Shown in pieces: positions 1 through 7,864 of a stretch of DNA of 64,000 nt. A model generated the notes under the pieces. It did no database searches. It had not been told where the DNA came from and saw nothing but the letters and a program-made list of their open reading frames with translations. Position 1 is the stretch's first letter. Each line of letters opens with the position of its first letter. Made by a program: the position numbers and the translations under genes. Origin of the DNA: Sulfurimicrobium sp963741495 (GTDB lineage: Bacteria; Pseudomonadota; Gammaproteobacteria; Burkholderiales; Sulfuricellaceae); assembly GCA_963741495.1 (NCBI GenBank), contig CAVUID010000018.1:124001-188000 (forward strand), read 5' to 3'.

Positions 1-224
1 GCGGCGAAATGCTGGCGGTTGTGCTGTGCATAGGCGTTGTTCTTGGACAGGATGTCCAGCTCGACCTGGACCCGGCGCGAGGTTTCGCCGTGAGCGTGGT
101 CATGCTCATGGCTGTGTTCATGGTTGGGATGGCGGAAGCGCAGCTCGCCCTGATCGTGGCCGTGCGTATGGGCCTTGCCGCCGATTTTCAGTTCGCCGCT
201 ACCGCAGCCGCAGGTTGTACACAT
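1..224 (-). CDS. hypB: Hydrogenase nickel incorporation protein HypB, N-terminal part (runs off left edge)
   Basis: The visible 74 codons begin with MCTTCGCGSGE, the N-terminal CxxCGC nickel-binding motif typical of HypB. A His-rich stretch follows (several HxH pairs such as HTHGHDQ and HSHEHDHAHGE), as in metal-storing HypB proteins. The GTPase domain that drives nickel delivery to the [NiFe] hydrogenase large subunit lies beyond the window edge. The gene follows hypA on the same strand, separated by a palindromic repeat, and belongs to the hydrogenase maturation set here. The start at 224 is set by the conserved MCxxCGC opening. Confidence 0.9.
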   Translation of the reverse strand, partial: MCTTCGCGSGELKIGGKAHTHGHDQGELRFRHPNHEHSHEHDHAHGETSRRVQVELDILSKNNAYAQHNRQHFA

Positions 225-250
225 TAAGTTCTCCATTTCCAGGAAAGGCC

Positions 251-356
251 AGAACAAGTGTGCATGGTCTTTGCGAGCGCAGCGAAGCAATCTTGTATTT
301 CAACGAGTTGCGAGATTGCTTCGTCATTGCATTCCTCGCAATGACCACTTGTTCAG
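251..356. repeat. Palindromic CATTGCGAG-type repeat, copy 1 (hypA-hypB gap)
   Basis: Inverted arms carry TTGCGAG and GCGAAGCAATC on the left, and AGATTGCTTCG and CTCGCAATGACC on the right. Flanks GAACAAGTG and CACTTGTTC extend the dyad. The element fills most of the hypA-hypB gap. A second copy with the same arm motifs lies at 16182-16258 between grpE and dnaK. It looks like a dispersed, non-coding, probably MITE-like or structured-RNA repeat. Confidence 0.7.
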
Positions 357-368
357 GGGTTTCTGGGT

Positions 369-707
369 TTACTCCATTTCCAGTTCCTTGACCCGCATTT
401 CCGTGCCGCCGGTGACTTCCACCGGCATGTCGCACTCGGGACAAAGATCATAACGCTCGATCAGTTGAATCGAGCTTCCGCAGCTGAGACAGCGCCCCGT
501 GCCCGGGGTTTCAATGATTTCCAGCCGGGCGCCATCTGCGATGCTGCCGCGCGTCACGGCGTCGAAGCAAAAGCGCATGGCTTCCACTTCGACGCCCGCG
601 AGCTGGCCGATTTCCAGCCATACGGCGTGGACTTTCGCGCTGCCATGTTGCGCTGCGCTGTTTTCGATAATCTCCAGCACGCTCTCGGCGAGCGACATTT
701 CATGCAT
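369..707 (-). CDS. hypA: Hydrogenase maturation nickel metallochaperone HypA
   Basis: The 112-aa product has normal HypA length and starts MHEMSL, giving the conserved nickel-binding Met-His pair. Two CxxC pairs (CLSCGS near residue 76 and CPECD near residue 92) form the structural zinc site. HypA works with HypB to insert nickel into the hydrogenase large-subunit precursor in the cytoplasm. Its ATG overlaps the TGA of the upstream nickel permease gene by one base (TGATG), which implies translational coupling of nickel import and nickel insertion. The product is nearest to HypA rather than HybF by context only. Confidence 0.93.
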   Translation of the reverse strand: MHEMSLAESVLEIIENSAAQHGSAKVHAVWLEIGQLAGVEVEAMRFCFDAVTRGSIADGARLEIIETPGTGRCLSCGSSIQLIERYDLCPECDMPVEVTGGTEMRVKELEME

Positions 708-1525
708 CAGGCGTCAGCAGGCAAGGGCGTGCGGCGAGACATTCGTCGCGCAAGCAGGAAGCTGCCCGCCACCACGGCAATGACGAAAACCCCCATCATC
801 ATTTCCCGTCCTTCGCTCCACGCATCGACCGCGGGCGAGAAATACTTTGCGGCGCCGAAGGCCGCCACCAGCAGGCTCAGGGATGCGATCGACAGGCTCA
901 TGATGCGCGAAGCCAGGCAGGCCATCTGATTGCTGCGCCGGATGAGGCGGGAAATCCACAGGCCGTTGAGGCCGTCGGTCAGCATCATGCCGAGCATGAA
1001 GGTTGCGCCCATCAACAGGGAATATTTCCATCCACCCAGGGCGGCGGCAGTGACGGAAAACAGGGCGGCCTGACTCATGGTATCGAAAGACAGGGCAAAC
1101 AGGGCGCCGACCAGCGCGACCAGCGCGGGGTGGCTGGCATGCTGGAGACGCCCGAACAGACGGCCCTTCAGCCCGATGGGCCGGACCACCTGGTCAGGCG
1201 CGGCTTTCAGTACAGCGAACAGGTTCATCGCGCCCAGCAGAGTCAGAAATATGATCGAGATCCAGGCGCCGGCATCCTCCAGCCAGGGCGGGGCTTTCCA
1301 TTCCTGCGCCAGTACCCCGACGCTGATGGCCACCGCCATGACGATGACGCCATGGCCCAGCGAAAACAGGAAACCGCACCAGCGGGAAACGCGCCGCTCG
1401 GCGGCGGCGTTGAAGCGGGTCAGGCCGTCGATGGTGGCGAGATGGTCCGGGTCGAAGCCGTGCCGCATGCCGAGTGCGAAAACCAGTGCCAGCAGCGCGG
1501 AGAAATTGGCGGGGAGATGTTCCAT
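707..1525 (-). CDS. NiCoT-family nickel (cobalt) permease, HoxN/NixA-like
   Basis: This 272-aa polytopic membrane protein carries the NiCoT signature RHGFDPDHLATIDGLTR (the HX4DH motif) in its first helix. A second conserved FALSFDT motif lies near residue 144. About seven to eight hydrophobic segments are visible. It probably imports nickel across the inner membrane for the adjacent [NiFe] hydrogenase. It is coupled to hypA by a TGATG overlap. Metal preference (Ni versus Co) cannot be read from sequence, but the hypAB neighbourhood argues for nickel. Confidence 0.88.
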   Translation of the reverse strand: MEHLPANFSALLALVFALGMRHGFDPDHLATIDGLTRFNAAAERRVSRWCGFLFSLGHGVIVMAVAISVGVLAQEWKAPPWLEDAGAWISIIFLTLLGAMNLFAVLKAAPDQVVRPIGLKGRLFGRLQHASHPALVALVGALFALSFDTMSQAALFSVTAAALGGWKYSLLMGATFMLGMMLTDGLNGLWISRLIRRSNQMACLASRIMSLSIASLSLLVAAFGAAKYFSPAVDAWSEGREMMMGVFVIAVVAGSFLLARRMSRRTPLPADA

Positions 1526-1591
1526 GAATTTATTATCCCAGAAAAATCAGTTAACCACAGGGCGGCTCACGGGGCTGAGCACATTATGTTG

Positions 1592-1614
1592 CCTGCCGCG
1601 TTTTATGCGGCAGG
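1592..1614. other. Stem-loop downstream of yoeB
   Basis: A perfect 8-bp stem (CCTGCCGC / GCGGCAGG) with a 7-nt loop lies between the yoeB end and the nickel permease start. No strong T-tract follows on either strand, so it is at best a weak terminator or a processing hairpin. Confidence 0.45.
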
Positions 1615-1641
1615 TCCGCGTTGTCGGATGGGCTGGGCCTC

Positions 1642-1908
1642 TCATTCATAGTGCGTCCACATACGCAAGACGCGAACCGTTTTCTCTTTGGAAAAGACTT
1701 CATACACGATGCGGTGTTGAATATTGATGCGCCGGGAGTATGCGCCAGCAAGATCACCAACTAACTTTTCGAAAGGCGGTGGATTTTGGAATGGGTCGCT
1801 GGCAAGAACCGCGAGCAATTCTTGCACCTTTGATTTTAGGCCACTTGCAGCAAGCTTCTTTGCATCCTTCATTGCTTGCTTGGCATAAACAACTGCCCAC
1901 CTCACCAC
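1642..1908 (-). CDS. yoeB: Txe/YoeB-family mRNA interferase toxin
   Basis: The 88-aa protein has the RelE/YoeB fold pattern, starting WAVVYAKQAMKDAKKL and ending RVLRMWTHYE, with the C-terminal His-Tyr used in YoeB catalysis. YoeB toxins cleave mRNA at the ribosomal A site and are neutralised by a YefM antitoxin, which is encoded just upstream with a 7-bp overlap. The pair interrupts the hydrogenase/hyp operon between the large-subunit gene and the nickel permease, so it is probably a later insertion. Confidence 0.9.
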   Translation of the reverse strand: MVRWAVVYAKQAMKDAKKLAASGLKSKVQELLAVLASDPFQNPPPFEKLVGDLAGAYSRRINIQHRIVYEVFSKEKTVRVLRMWTHYE

Positions 1909-2144
1909 TTAAGCTCCTTCGAGCTTTTTGCGAGGGGTTCGGCCATACCAGCCTTGATGGACTCGCGCATGCCAGGCACGGCCAATAGGTACAGGGTTTC
2001 TTGAATTGCGCTCCAATCTTCCGCGGAGAGCAGAACGGCGCTGCTGCGCTTGCCGGAAATTATGATCGGCTCGTGTGACTCCACTGTTTGGTCAATGAGC
2101 CGGTACAGATTGGCACGAGCTTCGCTGGCGGTAAGTGTGTTCAT
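1902..2144 (-). CDS. yefM: YefM/Phd-family antitoxin
   Basis: The 80-aa product begins MNTLTASEARANLYRLID, the classic YefM DNA-binding N-terminus. The C-terminal half (ETLYLLAVPGMRESI and onward) is the toxin-binding region. I chose the ATG at 2144 because it opens the family motif. An in-frame ATG at 2159 would add five residues. YefM normally represses its own promoter alone and with YoeB. The cognate toxin gene overlaps its 3' end by 7 bp. Confidence 0.9.
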   Translation of the reverse strand: MNTLTASEARANLYRLIDQTVESHEPIIISGKRSSAVLLSAEDWSAIQETLYLLAVPGMRESIKAGMAEPLAKSSKELKW

Positions 2145-2221
2145 TTTGTGCTCCTTCAAAGAAGCCTAAATGGTACGCCATTACGTACGTCTGTCAAGCG
2201 ACTATGCGATCGCTTCAAGAG

Positions 2222-2294
2222 GCCCAACGTCGTAGCTCAGGGACAGGACAAAAGCGCAGCTTTTGGCCTGTCCCACTGGAGCGCCCAGTTAGGT
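2222..2294. repeat. attC-like (integron cassette recombination site-like) hairpin
   Basis: The outer boxes are GCCCAAC (2222-2228, fits RYYYAAC) and GTTAGGT (2288-2294, fits GTTRRRY). Inside lie GCTCAG and CTGGAGC, complementary apart from one extra base, as in attC L boxes. The centre is a 16-bp stem (2240-2255 with 2259-2274, one mismatch). The 73-bp length is within the attC range. No integrase is in the window. Together with the adjacent toxin-antitoxin pair it suggests a captured cassette, but a plain REP-like hairpin is possible. Confidence 0.5.
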
Positions 2295-2475
2295 GAAACC
2301 TTTTATTGCCCAACTCGCAAACAAGGCGTTAATGAATTTGAACGGCTCGCCTATCGGGTATGCCGCTCAAGCGGCCATATTCCTTTGCGTCCTTCACGTG
2401 TGTTGTTCCGCTTTAGCAGAATACAACCACGGGGTAGACCCTTGCGATCTTTGCGGTTAACTGCTTTTTCAGGGT
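2295..2475. other. Non-coding stretch between attC-like site and hydrogenase large-subunit gene
   Basis: With the preceding site this forms a gap of more than 300 bases without a convincing gene. It holds an extra GCCCAAC box (2308-2314) and one copy of a 67-bp repeat (2390-2456). No clear terminator for the hydrogenase operon is visible. Confidence 0.5.
2390..2456 (+). repeat. 67-bp dispersed repeat, copy 1
   Basis: This stretch matches, without gaps over most of its length, the reverse complement of 12518-12584. The best conserved core is GTTGTTCCGCTT followed by GAATACAAC. Copy 1 lies just downstream of the hydrogenase large-subunit gene, and copy 2 just downstream of dnaJ. I do not recognise the family. 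Confidence 0.6.
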
Positions 2476-4245
2476 TTATATTACCTTGACCTGCACCAGT
2501 TCTTCACCTGTCGGGTCGACCACGTGCACGGCGCAGGCGATGCACGGGTCGAAGCTGTGGATGGTGCGCAGGATTTCGATCGGCTGTTTCGGGTCGTGCA
2601 GCTTGTGTCCCTTGAGCGCGGCCTCGTAGGGGCCGTCCTGCCCCGCCGTGTCGCGCGGTCCGGCATTCCAGGTCGATGGCACCACCGCCTGATAGTTGTC
2701 GATGATCTGGTCCTTGATGACGATCCAGTGCGCCAGCGCGCCGCGCGGCGCTTCGGTGTAGCCCACGCCCTTGGCCAGTTTCGGCCAGGAGGATGGCTCC
2801 CACAGGGTTTCGTTGAAGGTGCGCACGTCACCTGCCTTGATGTTGGCCAGCAGCTGGTCGTACCAGCCCTGCATGGCATCGACGATGATCTTGGTTTCCA
2901 GCGTGCGCGCAGCGGTGCGGCCGAGGGTGGAATACAGGGCGCTGACCGGCAGGTCGAGTTTTTTCAGCGTCATGCCGACCAGTTCGCGGGTCTGTTCGTG
3001 GCCCCTGGCATGCAGCATCAGCACCCGCGCCAGCGGGCCGACCTCGACCGCCTTGCCGCGCCAGCGCGGCGATTTCATCCAGGAATAGGAAGCGTCGGTA
3101 TCCAGGTGCTGGTAGGGCGGCTTCGGCCCGGTGTAGTTGAGCCTGGTTTCGCCCTGGTAGGGATGCAGGCCTTTTTCCTTGCCGCCGCTGTAGTCGTACC
3201 ATGAATGGGCGACGTATTCCTGGATCTGGTCTTCGGCATTGAGGTCCACCGGGTGAATCTTGCTCAGGTCGCGGTCGAGGATGACCCCGGACGGAATCAG
3301 GAAGCTGGCCGGGTCGTCCATGCCTTTTTCCGGGAAGTCGCCATAGGTCATGAAGTTGCCGATGCCCTCACCCTGAGTGAACCATTCCTTGTAGAAACCG
3401 GCGATGGCCAGCGTATCCGGCACATACACCTGATCGACGAAGTCGCGCATCTGGGCGATGAGATTCTTGACCTTTTCCAGCCCCACCATGTTGAGCGCGG
3501 TGGCGCCCGCCCCGCCGCGATAGTGCGGGCCCTTGCCGCGGCCTTTATGGCCCGGATGGACGCTGATGGCGCACGGCACGCCGCCCACCACGAAATTGGG
3601 GTGGGGGTTCTTGCCGCCGAAAATGGTATGCAGTTGCGCCACGTCGCGCTGCCAGACCAGCGCTTCGAAATAATGCGCGACCGCCATCAGGTTGGCTTCC
3701 GGCGGCAGCTTGTAGGCCGGGTGGCCCCAGTAGCCGTTGCTGAAAATGCCGAGCTGGCCGGATTCGACGAAGGTTTTGAGCTTCTTCTGCGTGTCGGCGA
3801 AATAGCCGGGCGAGGATTTGGCATAGCTCGACAGGCTTTGCGCCAGCTCGGAAGTCCGTTTCGGATCGGCCTGGAGCGCCGAAACCACGTCCACCCAGTC
3901 GAGCGCGTGCAGGTGGTAGAAGTGCATCACATGGTCGTGGACATACTGGGCCGCGATCATCAGGTTGCGGATCAGCTGGGCGTTGGGCGGAATCCTGTAA
4001 TCGAGCGCATTTTCCACCGCGCGCACCGAGGCGATGCCATGCACCAGCGTGCACACGCCGCAGATGCGCTGTGCGAAGGCCCATGCATCGCGCGGGTCGC
4101 GGCCCCGGAGGATGATCTCGATGCCGCGCACCATGGTGCCGGCGCTGGAGGCGCGGGTGATTTCGCCCTGATCGTTGGTTTCCGCCTCGATGCGCAGGTG
4201 GCCCTCGATGCGGGTGATGGGGTCGACGACGATACGCTGGCTCAT
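2476..4245 (-). CDS. hydB: [NiFe] hydrogenase large subunit, Isp-type (group 1e-like)
   Basis: The 589-aa catalytic subunit ligates the NiFe centre with RICGVC (Cys62, Cys65) and with DPCIACAVH near the C-terminus. The last 15 residues after that His form the peptide removed by the maturation protease once nickel is inserted. The start MSQRIVVDPITRIEGH is the family consensus. The ATG overlaps the isp2 stop (ATGA). The gene order small subunit, isp1, isp2, large subunit defines the Isp-type membrane-linked uptake hydrogenases of sulfur bacteria and Aquifex. It likely feeds electrons from H2 into the quinone or thiol-disulfide pool. hydL and hynL are also used as names. Confidence 0.93.
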   Translation of the reverse strand: MSQRIVVDPITRIEGHLRIEAETNDQGEITRASSAGTMVRGIEIILRGRDPRDAWAFAQRICGVCTLVHGIASVRAVENALDYRIPPNAQLIRNLMIAAQYVHDHVMHFYHLHALDWVDVVSALQADPKRTSELAQSLSSYAKSSPGYFADTQKKLKTFVESGQLGIFSNGYWGHPAYKLPPEANLMAVAHYFEALVWQRDVAQLHTIFGGKNPHPNFVVGGVPCAISVHPGHKGRGKGPHYRGGAGATALNMVGLEKVKNLIAQMRDFVDQVYVPDTLAIAGFYKEWFTQGEGIGNFMTYGDFPEKGMDDPASFLIPSGVILDRDLSKIHPVDLNAEDQIQEYVAHSWYDYSGGKEKGLHPYQGETRLNYTGPKPPYQHLDTDASYSWMKSPRWRGKAVEVGPLARVLMLHARGHEQTRELVGMTLKKLDLPVSALYSTLGRTAARTLETKIIVDAMQGWYDQLLANIKAGDVRTFNETLWEPSSWPKLAKGVGYTEAPRGALAHWIVIKDQIIDNYQAVVPSTWNAGPRDTAGQDGPYEAALKGHKLHDPKQPIEILRTIHSFDPCIACAVHVVDPTGEELVQVKVI

Positions 4246-5511
4246 GATGCGTCTTCCTGTTTGAGATGTTCGGCCACCAGTTCGGTGATGCCGATCATTT
4301 TAGTGTCCATTTTGTAGTGCTCCAGGCCTTCCTCGAGCACATTGCGGCAGTTGGCGCAGGCGGTGACCATGGTGCCCGCACCCGTGCCCTCGATCTGGCG
4401 CTTCTTGATCCTGAACACCTTGAAGCGCAGTTCCTCGGCACCGGTGATCGCGGAGACGCCGCCCCCGCCGCCGCAGCACCAGTTGTACATGCCCGGGTCT
4501 TCCATTTCGCGGAAATCGCTGGCAACCATGTTGACCAGGTTGCGCGGCTCGGCCACGATGCCGCCGCGCCGCACGATCTGGCAGGGGTCGTGCAGGGTGA
4601 GCGCCTCATCGGTCTTGCCATCGGTTTTGAGCCGGCCATCCTTGCGCAACTGGTCGAGCAGTTCCAGTACATGCACCACTTCAAACTTGTATGGCCGGCC
4701 GATGAGATTCGGCCCCTCCCAGCGCAGGGCGGAGAAGGCGTGGCCGCATTCCGGGCTGATGACGTACTTCACGCCGAGTTTTTCCGCCGCATCGACCACG
4801 CGCGAGACGATTTGCCGGGCGATGTCGGAAACGCCGATCTGGATGCCGCTGTTGGTCGCCTCGAAGGCCTCGCTGGAGACCGTCCAGCTGATGCCTGCCT
4901 GCTTGAAGATGCGCGCCAGCGAGCCGAGATATTCCGGGTAGCCGAGGATTTCCATGGAGGACATGATCACCAGGTAATCCGTCGCCGGCCTTGTCCACCG
5001 GAATCTCGAGACCGGTTTCCTCTTCCTGCCCGTGCACCTGGGCCATGAACGCCTTGAGCTTGATGCCCATCGGGCTGCCCAGTTCAATGGTTCTGCGCGA
5101 GGCCTCGACCAGCCCTGCCGGCGCGTGCCCGGCCGCCGCCATGCCTTCGCGCATCTTGCGGATCATGTAGGTGATGTCGTTACCCACCGGGCACACCAGG
5201 GTGCAGCGGCCGCACAGGGTGCAGCTGTCGTACACCAGCGGGCTCCATTCCTCCAGCTCCGCGTCGCTGATGGTTTCGCCCAGTCCGACCAGCGAGGCCA
5301 GCTTGCCGAGCAGAGTGTATTCGCGCTTCCACAGCTTGCGCAGGGGTTCCAGCTTGTGGATCGGGGTGTATTTCGGATCGCCGGTCTCGGTGTGGAACAG
5401 GCAGGCATCGGCGCACAGGCCGCAATGCACGCAGCTGTTGAAGAAGCTGGCGATGGGCGCATCCATCACCTCGCGAAAGGCGTTAAGGCCGCGTTCCAGA
5501 GATGCACTCAT
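4242..5511 (-). CDS. isp2: Isp2, HdrD-like iron-sulfur subunit of the hydrogenase complex (frameshifted)
   Basis: The N-terminal frame holds two [4Fe-4S] ferredoxin motifs, CVHCGLCADAC and CTLCGRCTLVCP. The C-terminal frame holds the HdrB/HdrD-type CCG elements HDPCQIVRRGG, CNWCCGGGGG and CANCRNVLEEGL. The frames break at about 4974-4988, between VDKAGD and DYLVIMSSMEILG. Removing one base rejoins them into about 423 aa, the normal Isp2 length. Isp2 is thought to carry electrons between the hydrogenase dimer and Isp1. Starts and stops overlap neighbours as ATGA at both ends. Either a sequencing error or a real lesion is possible. Confidence 0.85.
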
Positions 5512-5732
5512 AATGTTGCCTCCGAACTGTAGGGGGCATGCTCAATGCAGGGGTGTCGGCAGCCGAGATTACTCGCGGCCAGTCGCACCCATGCTTTGCA
5601 CGGGCCCTGCTCCTTGCTCATAACGCTGCCTCCGTAAAGTACGTGACAGGTTTTGATGCCTGAGTGTCGGCAGCCGAGATTATTCGCAGCCAGTCGCACC
5701 CATGCTACGCACGGGCCCTGCTCCTTGCTCAT
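5508..5732 (-). CDS. 74-aa protein of two tandem 37-residue Cys-containing repeats, unknown function
   Basis: I do not recognise a family. The two halves share MSKEQGPC-AWVRLAA-NLGCRH, with Met1 and Met38 opening each copy. Each half carries at least two conserved Cys and a CRH motif, and copies diverge after about residue 23. Its ATG overlaps the isp1 stop and its TGA overlaps the isp2 ATG (both ATGA). A Shine-Dalgarno GGAGG precedes both Met38 and the isp2 start, so the duplicated unit carries its own translation signal. The frame is open throughout. It may be a small Isp-associated protein, or an accidental ORF in a duplicated spacer. Confidence 0.55.
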   Translation of the reverse strand: MSKEQGPCVAWVRLAANNLGCRHSGIKTCHVLYGGSVMSKEQGPCKAWVRLAASNLGCRHPCIEHAPYSSEATL

Positions 5733-6388
5733 AATCTCGCCCCTTTATGTCCCAGCGCATCGCCGTTGTACCAGCGGGAGATGAACAGCGACACGGTGTG
5801 AAAGAGTTTGGTGAAGGGCATGAAGACCAGCAGCAGTTCCACGCTCAGGATGTGTATGGCCAGCATCAGGGTGTAGGGCAGCAGCAGGTGGTGGACGGCC
5901 AGGTAGCCGCTCAGCAGTGGGGCCATGGTCAGCGCCCAGGATGCGTAATCGTCGAAAGTGGAGAGGAAGCGCTTGACCGGGTGGTAGAGGCGGTAGCCCA
6001 GCATCAGCAGCAGGGCCACGATGGAAAGAAGGGTCACGCCGTCCACCAGCGTGGTCGGTAATGCGGGCCAGCCCAGGCCGACCGTCTTGCGGAACAGTTC
6101 GATGTGGGGCGCAAAAAACAGCAGGGCGATGAAAAAGCCGATGTGGAAGGTGTAGCCCATGAGGTAGGTCGGGAAAGTCCGTTTCAGCAGGGTCCGGTCC
6201 GGCAGGGAGCGGCTGAAAATGGTTTTCCATCCGCTCCAGGCCTTGCCCGGACGCGGGGTGGAAAGGTCTTTCTTGCGCCCCAGGCTGAAGATTTCGAACA
6301 GCTTGAGCAGCATTCCGATAATGAAGACCGTCAGGGCGATTTGCAGGCCCGGACCGCGCGCCCAGAGCAGCAAGGCCATGTCGCTCAT
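5729..6388 (-). CDS. isp1: Isp1, NarI-like cytochrome b membrane subunit of Isp-type hydrogenase
   Basis: This 219-aa integral membrane protein has about five hydrophobic segments. Candidate haem-ligand histidines occur in YTFHIGFF, LAVHHLLL, LAIHIL and KLFHT, as in NarI/HdrE-type cytochromes b. It anchors the hydrogenase and links it to the membrane quinone pool. The start MSDMALLLW at 6388 overlaps the TGA of the small-subunit gene (ATGA). Longer upstream reading in this frame is only the shadow of the small-subunit gene. Its stop overlaps the ATG of the 74-aa ORF. Confidence 0.88.
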   Translation of the reverse strand: MSDMALLLWARGPGLQIALTVFIIGMLLKLFEIFSLGRKKDLSTPRPGKAWSGWKTIFSRSLPDRTLLKRTFPTYLMGYTFHIGFFIALLFFAPHIELFRKTVGLGWPALPTTLVDGVTLLSIVALLLMLGYRLYHPVKRFLSTFDDYASWALTMAPLLSGYLAVHHLLLPYTLMLAIHILSVELLLVFMPFTKLFHTVSLFISRWYNGDALGHKGARL

Positions 6389-7491
6389 TTCGCTTCTCCG
6401 GAGGGTTTCTCCAGGTCGTCGATGGTCACGGTCTGGTGGGCGGTTTTGGCGGCTGCCTTGGTGTGGCGGTTGTGCATGGCGATGGCGGCTCCGCCCACGA
6501 TGCCCGCTGCGGCGGCAACAGCGGCGGCGCGTCCCACGGGCGTGATCGGCGTGGAAAGGGCCTGGTAAAAGCTGCCTGCATCCCAGAAATCGGGTTCGGA
6601 ACAGCCGAGACAGCCATGACCGGATTCGATCGGGAAGCTCGTGCCCTGGTTCCACTTGGTGGTGGCGCAGGCGTTGAAGGTGGTCGGCCCCTTGCAGCCC
6701 AGCTCGAACAGGCACCAGCCGTTGCGCGCGCCCTCGTCGTCGAAGGTTTTGGCGAACTTGCCCTGATCGTAGAAAGGGCGCCGGTAGCAGCGGTCGTGAA
6801 TGGATTCGCCGTAGAAGGATTTGGGCCGCCCCAGGTCGTCCAGTTCGGGGATCGTGCCGAAAGTCAGGTAATGGACCAGCACGCCGGTGATTACCACCGG
6901 GATGGGCGGGCAGCCGGAAACATTGATGATCGGCTTGTCCTTGATGATGTCCGATACCGCCACTGCGCCGGTGGGGTTGGGGCTGGCATGGGGCAGGCCG
7001 CCGAAGGCCGCGCAAGTGCCGACTGCCACGATTGCCGCAGCGCCTTTGGCGGCTTCGTGCAGCATGTCGAGATTGCTGATGCCGGCGATGGTGGAATACA
7101 CGCCGCCGTCTTTGGTGGGGATCGAGCCATCCACCACCAGCAGGTATTTGCCGAAGAACTGCTTCATCACGGCTTCGCGCGCGGCTTCCGCCGCTTCACC
7201 CGAGGCGGCTTGCAGGGTGTGGTGATAGTCCAGCGAAATGGCGTTGAGGATCAGGCTTTCCAGGGTAGGGGAGTGGGAGCGGGTCAGGGATTCGGTGCAG
7301 CCGGTGCATTCCTGGAACGAGAGCCAGATCACCGAGGGGCGCTGCGCTTTTTCCAGCGCGGCGGCAATGGCGGGAACCATGCTGCTGGGCAGGGCCATGA
7401 GCGAGGCCATGGCACCGCAGAATTTGAGGAAGCCGCGGCGGGAGATGCCCTGTTCGCGCAACAATTCGCCCAATGAATGCTCGTCAGCCAT
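6385..7491 (-). CDS. hydA: [NiFe] hydrogenase small subunit precursor, Isp-type
   Basis: The 368-aa precursor has a Tat signal with SRRGFLKF (residues 18-25) followed by a hydrophobic stretch, so the folded dimer is exported to the periplasm. Cys62 and Cys65 in ECTGC begin the proximal Fe-S cluster. GTCAAFGG, SGCPP, CLFELGCKGP and GHGCLGC supply the remaining cluster ligands. A hydrophobic, Ala-rich C-terminal segment (about residues 320-340) probably contacts the membrane. It partners with the large subunit encoded downstream. hydS or hynS are alternative names. Confidence 0.93.
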   Translation of the reverse strand: MADEHSLGELLREQGISRRGFLKFCGAMASLMALPSSMVPAIAAALEKAQRPSVIWLSFQECTGCTESLTRSHSPTLESLILNAISLDYHHTLQAASGEAAEAAREAVMKQFFGKYLLVVDGSIPTKDGGVYSTIAGISNLDMLHEAAKGAAAIVAVGTCAAFGGLPHASPNPTGAVAVSDIIKDKPIINVSGCPPIPVVITGVLVHYLTFGTIPELDDLGRPKSFYGESIHDRCYRRPFYDQGKFAKTFDDEGARNGWCLFELGCKGPTTFNACATTKWNQGTSFPIESGHGCLGCSEPDFWDAGSFYQALSTPITPVGRAAAVAAAAGIVGGAAIAMHNRHTKAAAKTAHQTVTIDDLEKPSGEAK

Positions 7492-7864
7492 CGTGCTCTC
7501 CTTTCTTTGCCGCTCTCAAGCGCTCACGCAAGACCTGTGCGGCTTCCGTCACATCCTCCGCCGGGGTCTGCAGAATCGCCGGGCAGCGCGTGACCTCGAT
7601 CGACTCGTCCACCACTTCCTGCTCACCATTGCGATGCGTGACCCACCATACGCCATGCAGCGCGGTTTCGCGAATCTGCGTCGGTCCCAGTGCCTGGAGT
7701 TCGGCGCTGATTTCGCCCTCGCCCAGCGCTTCCTGCAGGGCTTCGTAGTCGCCGGGCTGGAGCGGGAGCCCATGGAGCTGCACGTTGCCGCCCTCGCCGG
7801 TTCGCGCCAGCCTGTCCAGCAGTGTCGCGATCTCATGCAGCAGAGGTGGGGCGTTGGCGCTCAT
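7484..7864 (-). CDS. HupH/HyaF-type hydrogenase expression protein, C-terminal domain only
   Basis: The 126-aa protein matches the HupH_C pattern: LHEIATLLDRLARTGE, an LP-LxPGDYEAL-EALGEGE stretch, then LGPTQIRETALHGVWWV and EVTRCPAIL. Full HupH proteins are roughly twice this length, so this is a stand-alone C-terminal domain. The family assists maturation of the small subunit and its Fe-S clusters. It overlaps the protease gene by 4 bp and the small-subunit gene by 8 bp, which places it firmly in the operon. Confidence 0.8.
   Translation of the reverse strand: MSANAPPLLHEIATLLDRLARTGEGGNVQLHGLPLQPGDYEALQEALGEGEISAELQALGPTQIRETALHGVWWVTHRNGEQEVVDESIEVTRCPAILQTPAEDVTEAAQVLRERLRAAKKGEHDG

Noticed and set aside
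1592..1614. Considered as a rho-independent terminator for yoeB
   Set aside because: The stem is good but no T-tract follows on either strand, so it is kept only as a stem-loop.
2088..2489. Long plus-strand frame between yefM and the hydrogenase large-subunit gene
   Set aside because: It spans the attC-like hairpin and the 67-bp repeat, has low-complexity Arg-rich content and no family character.
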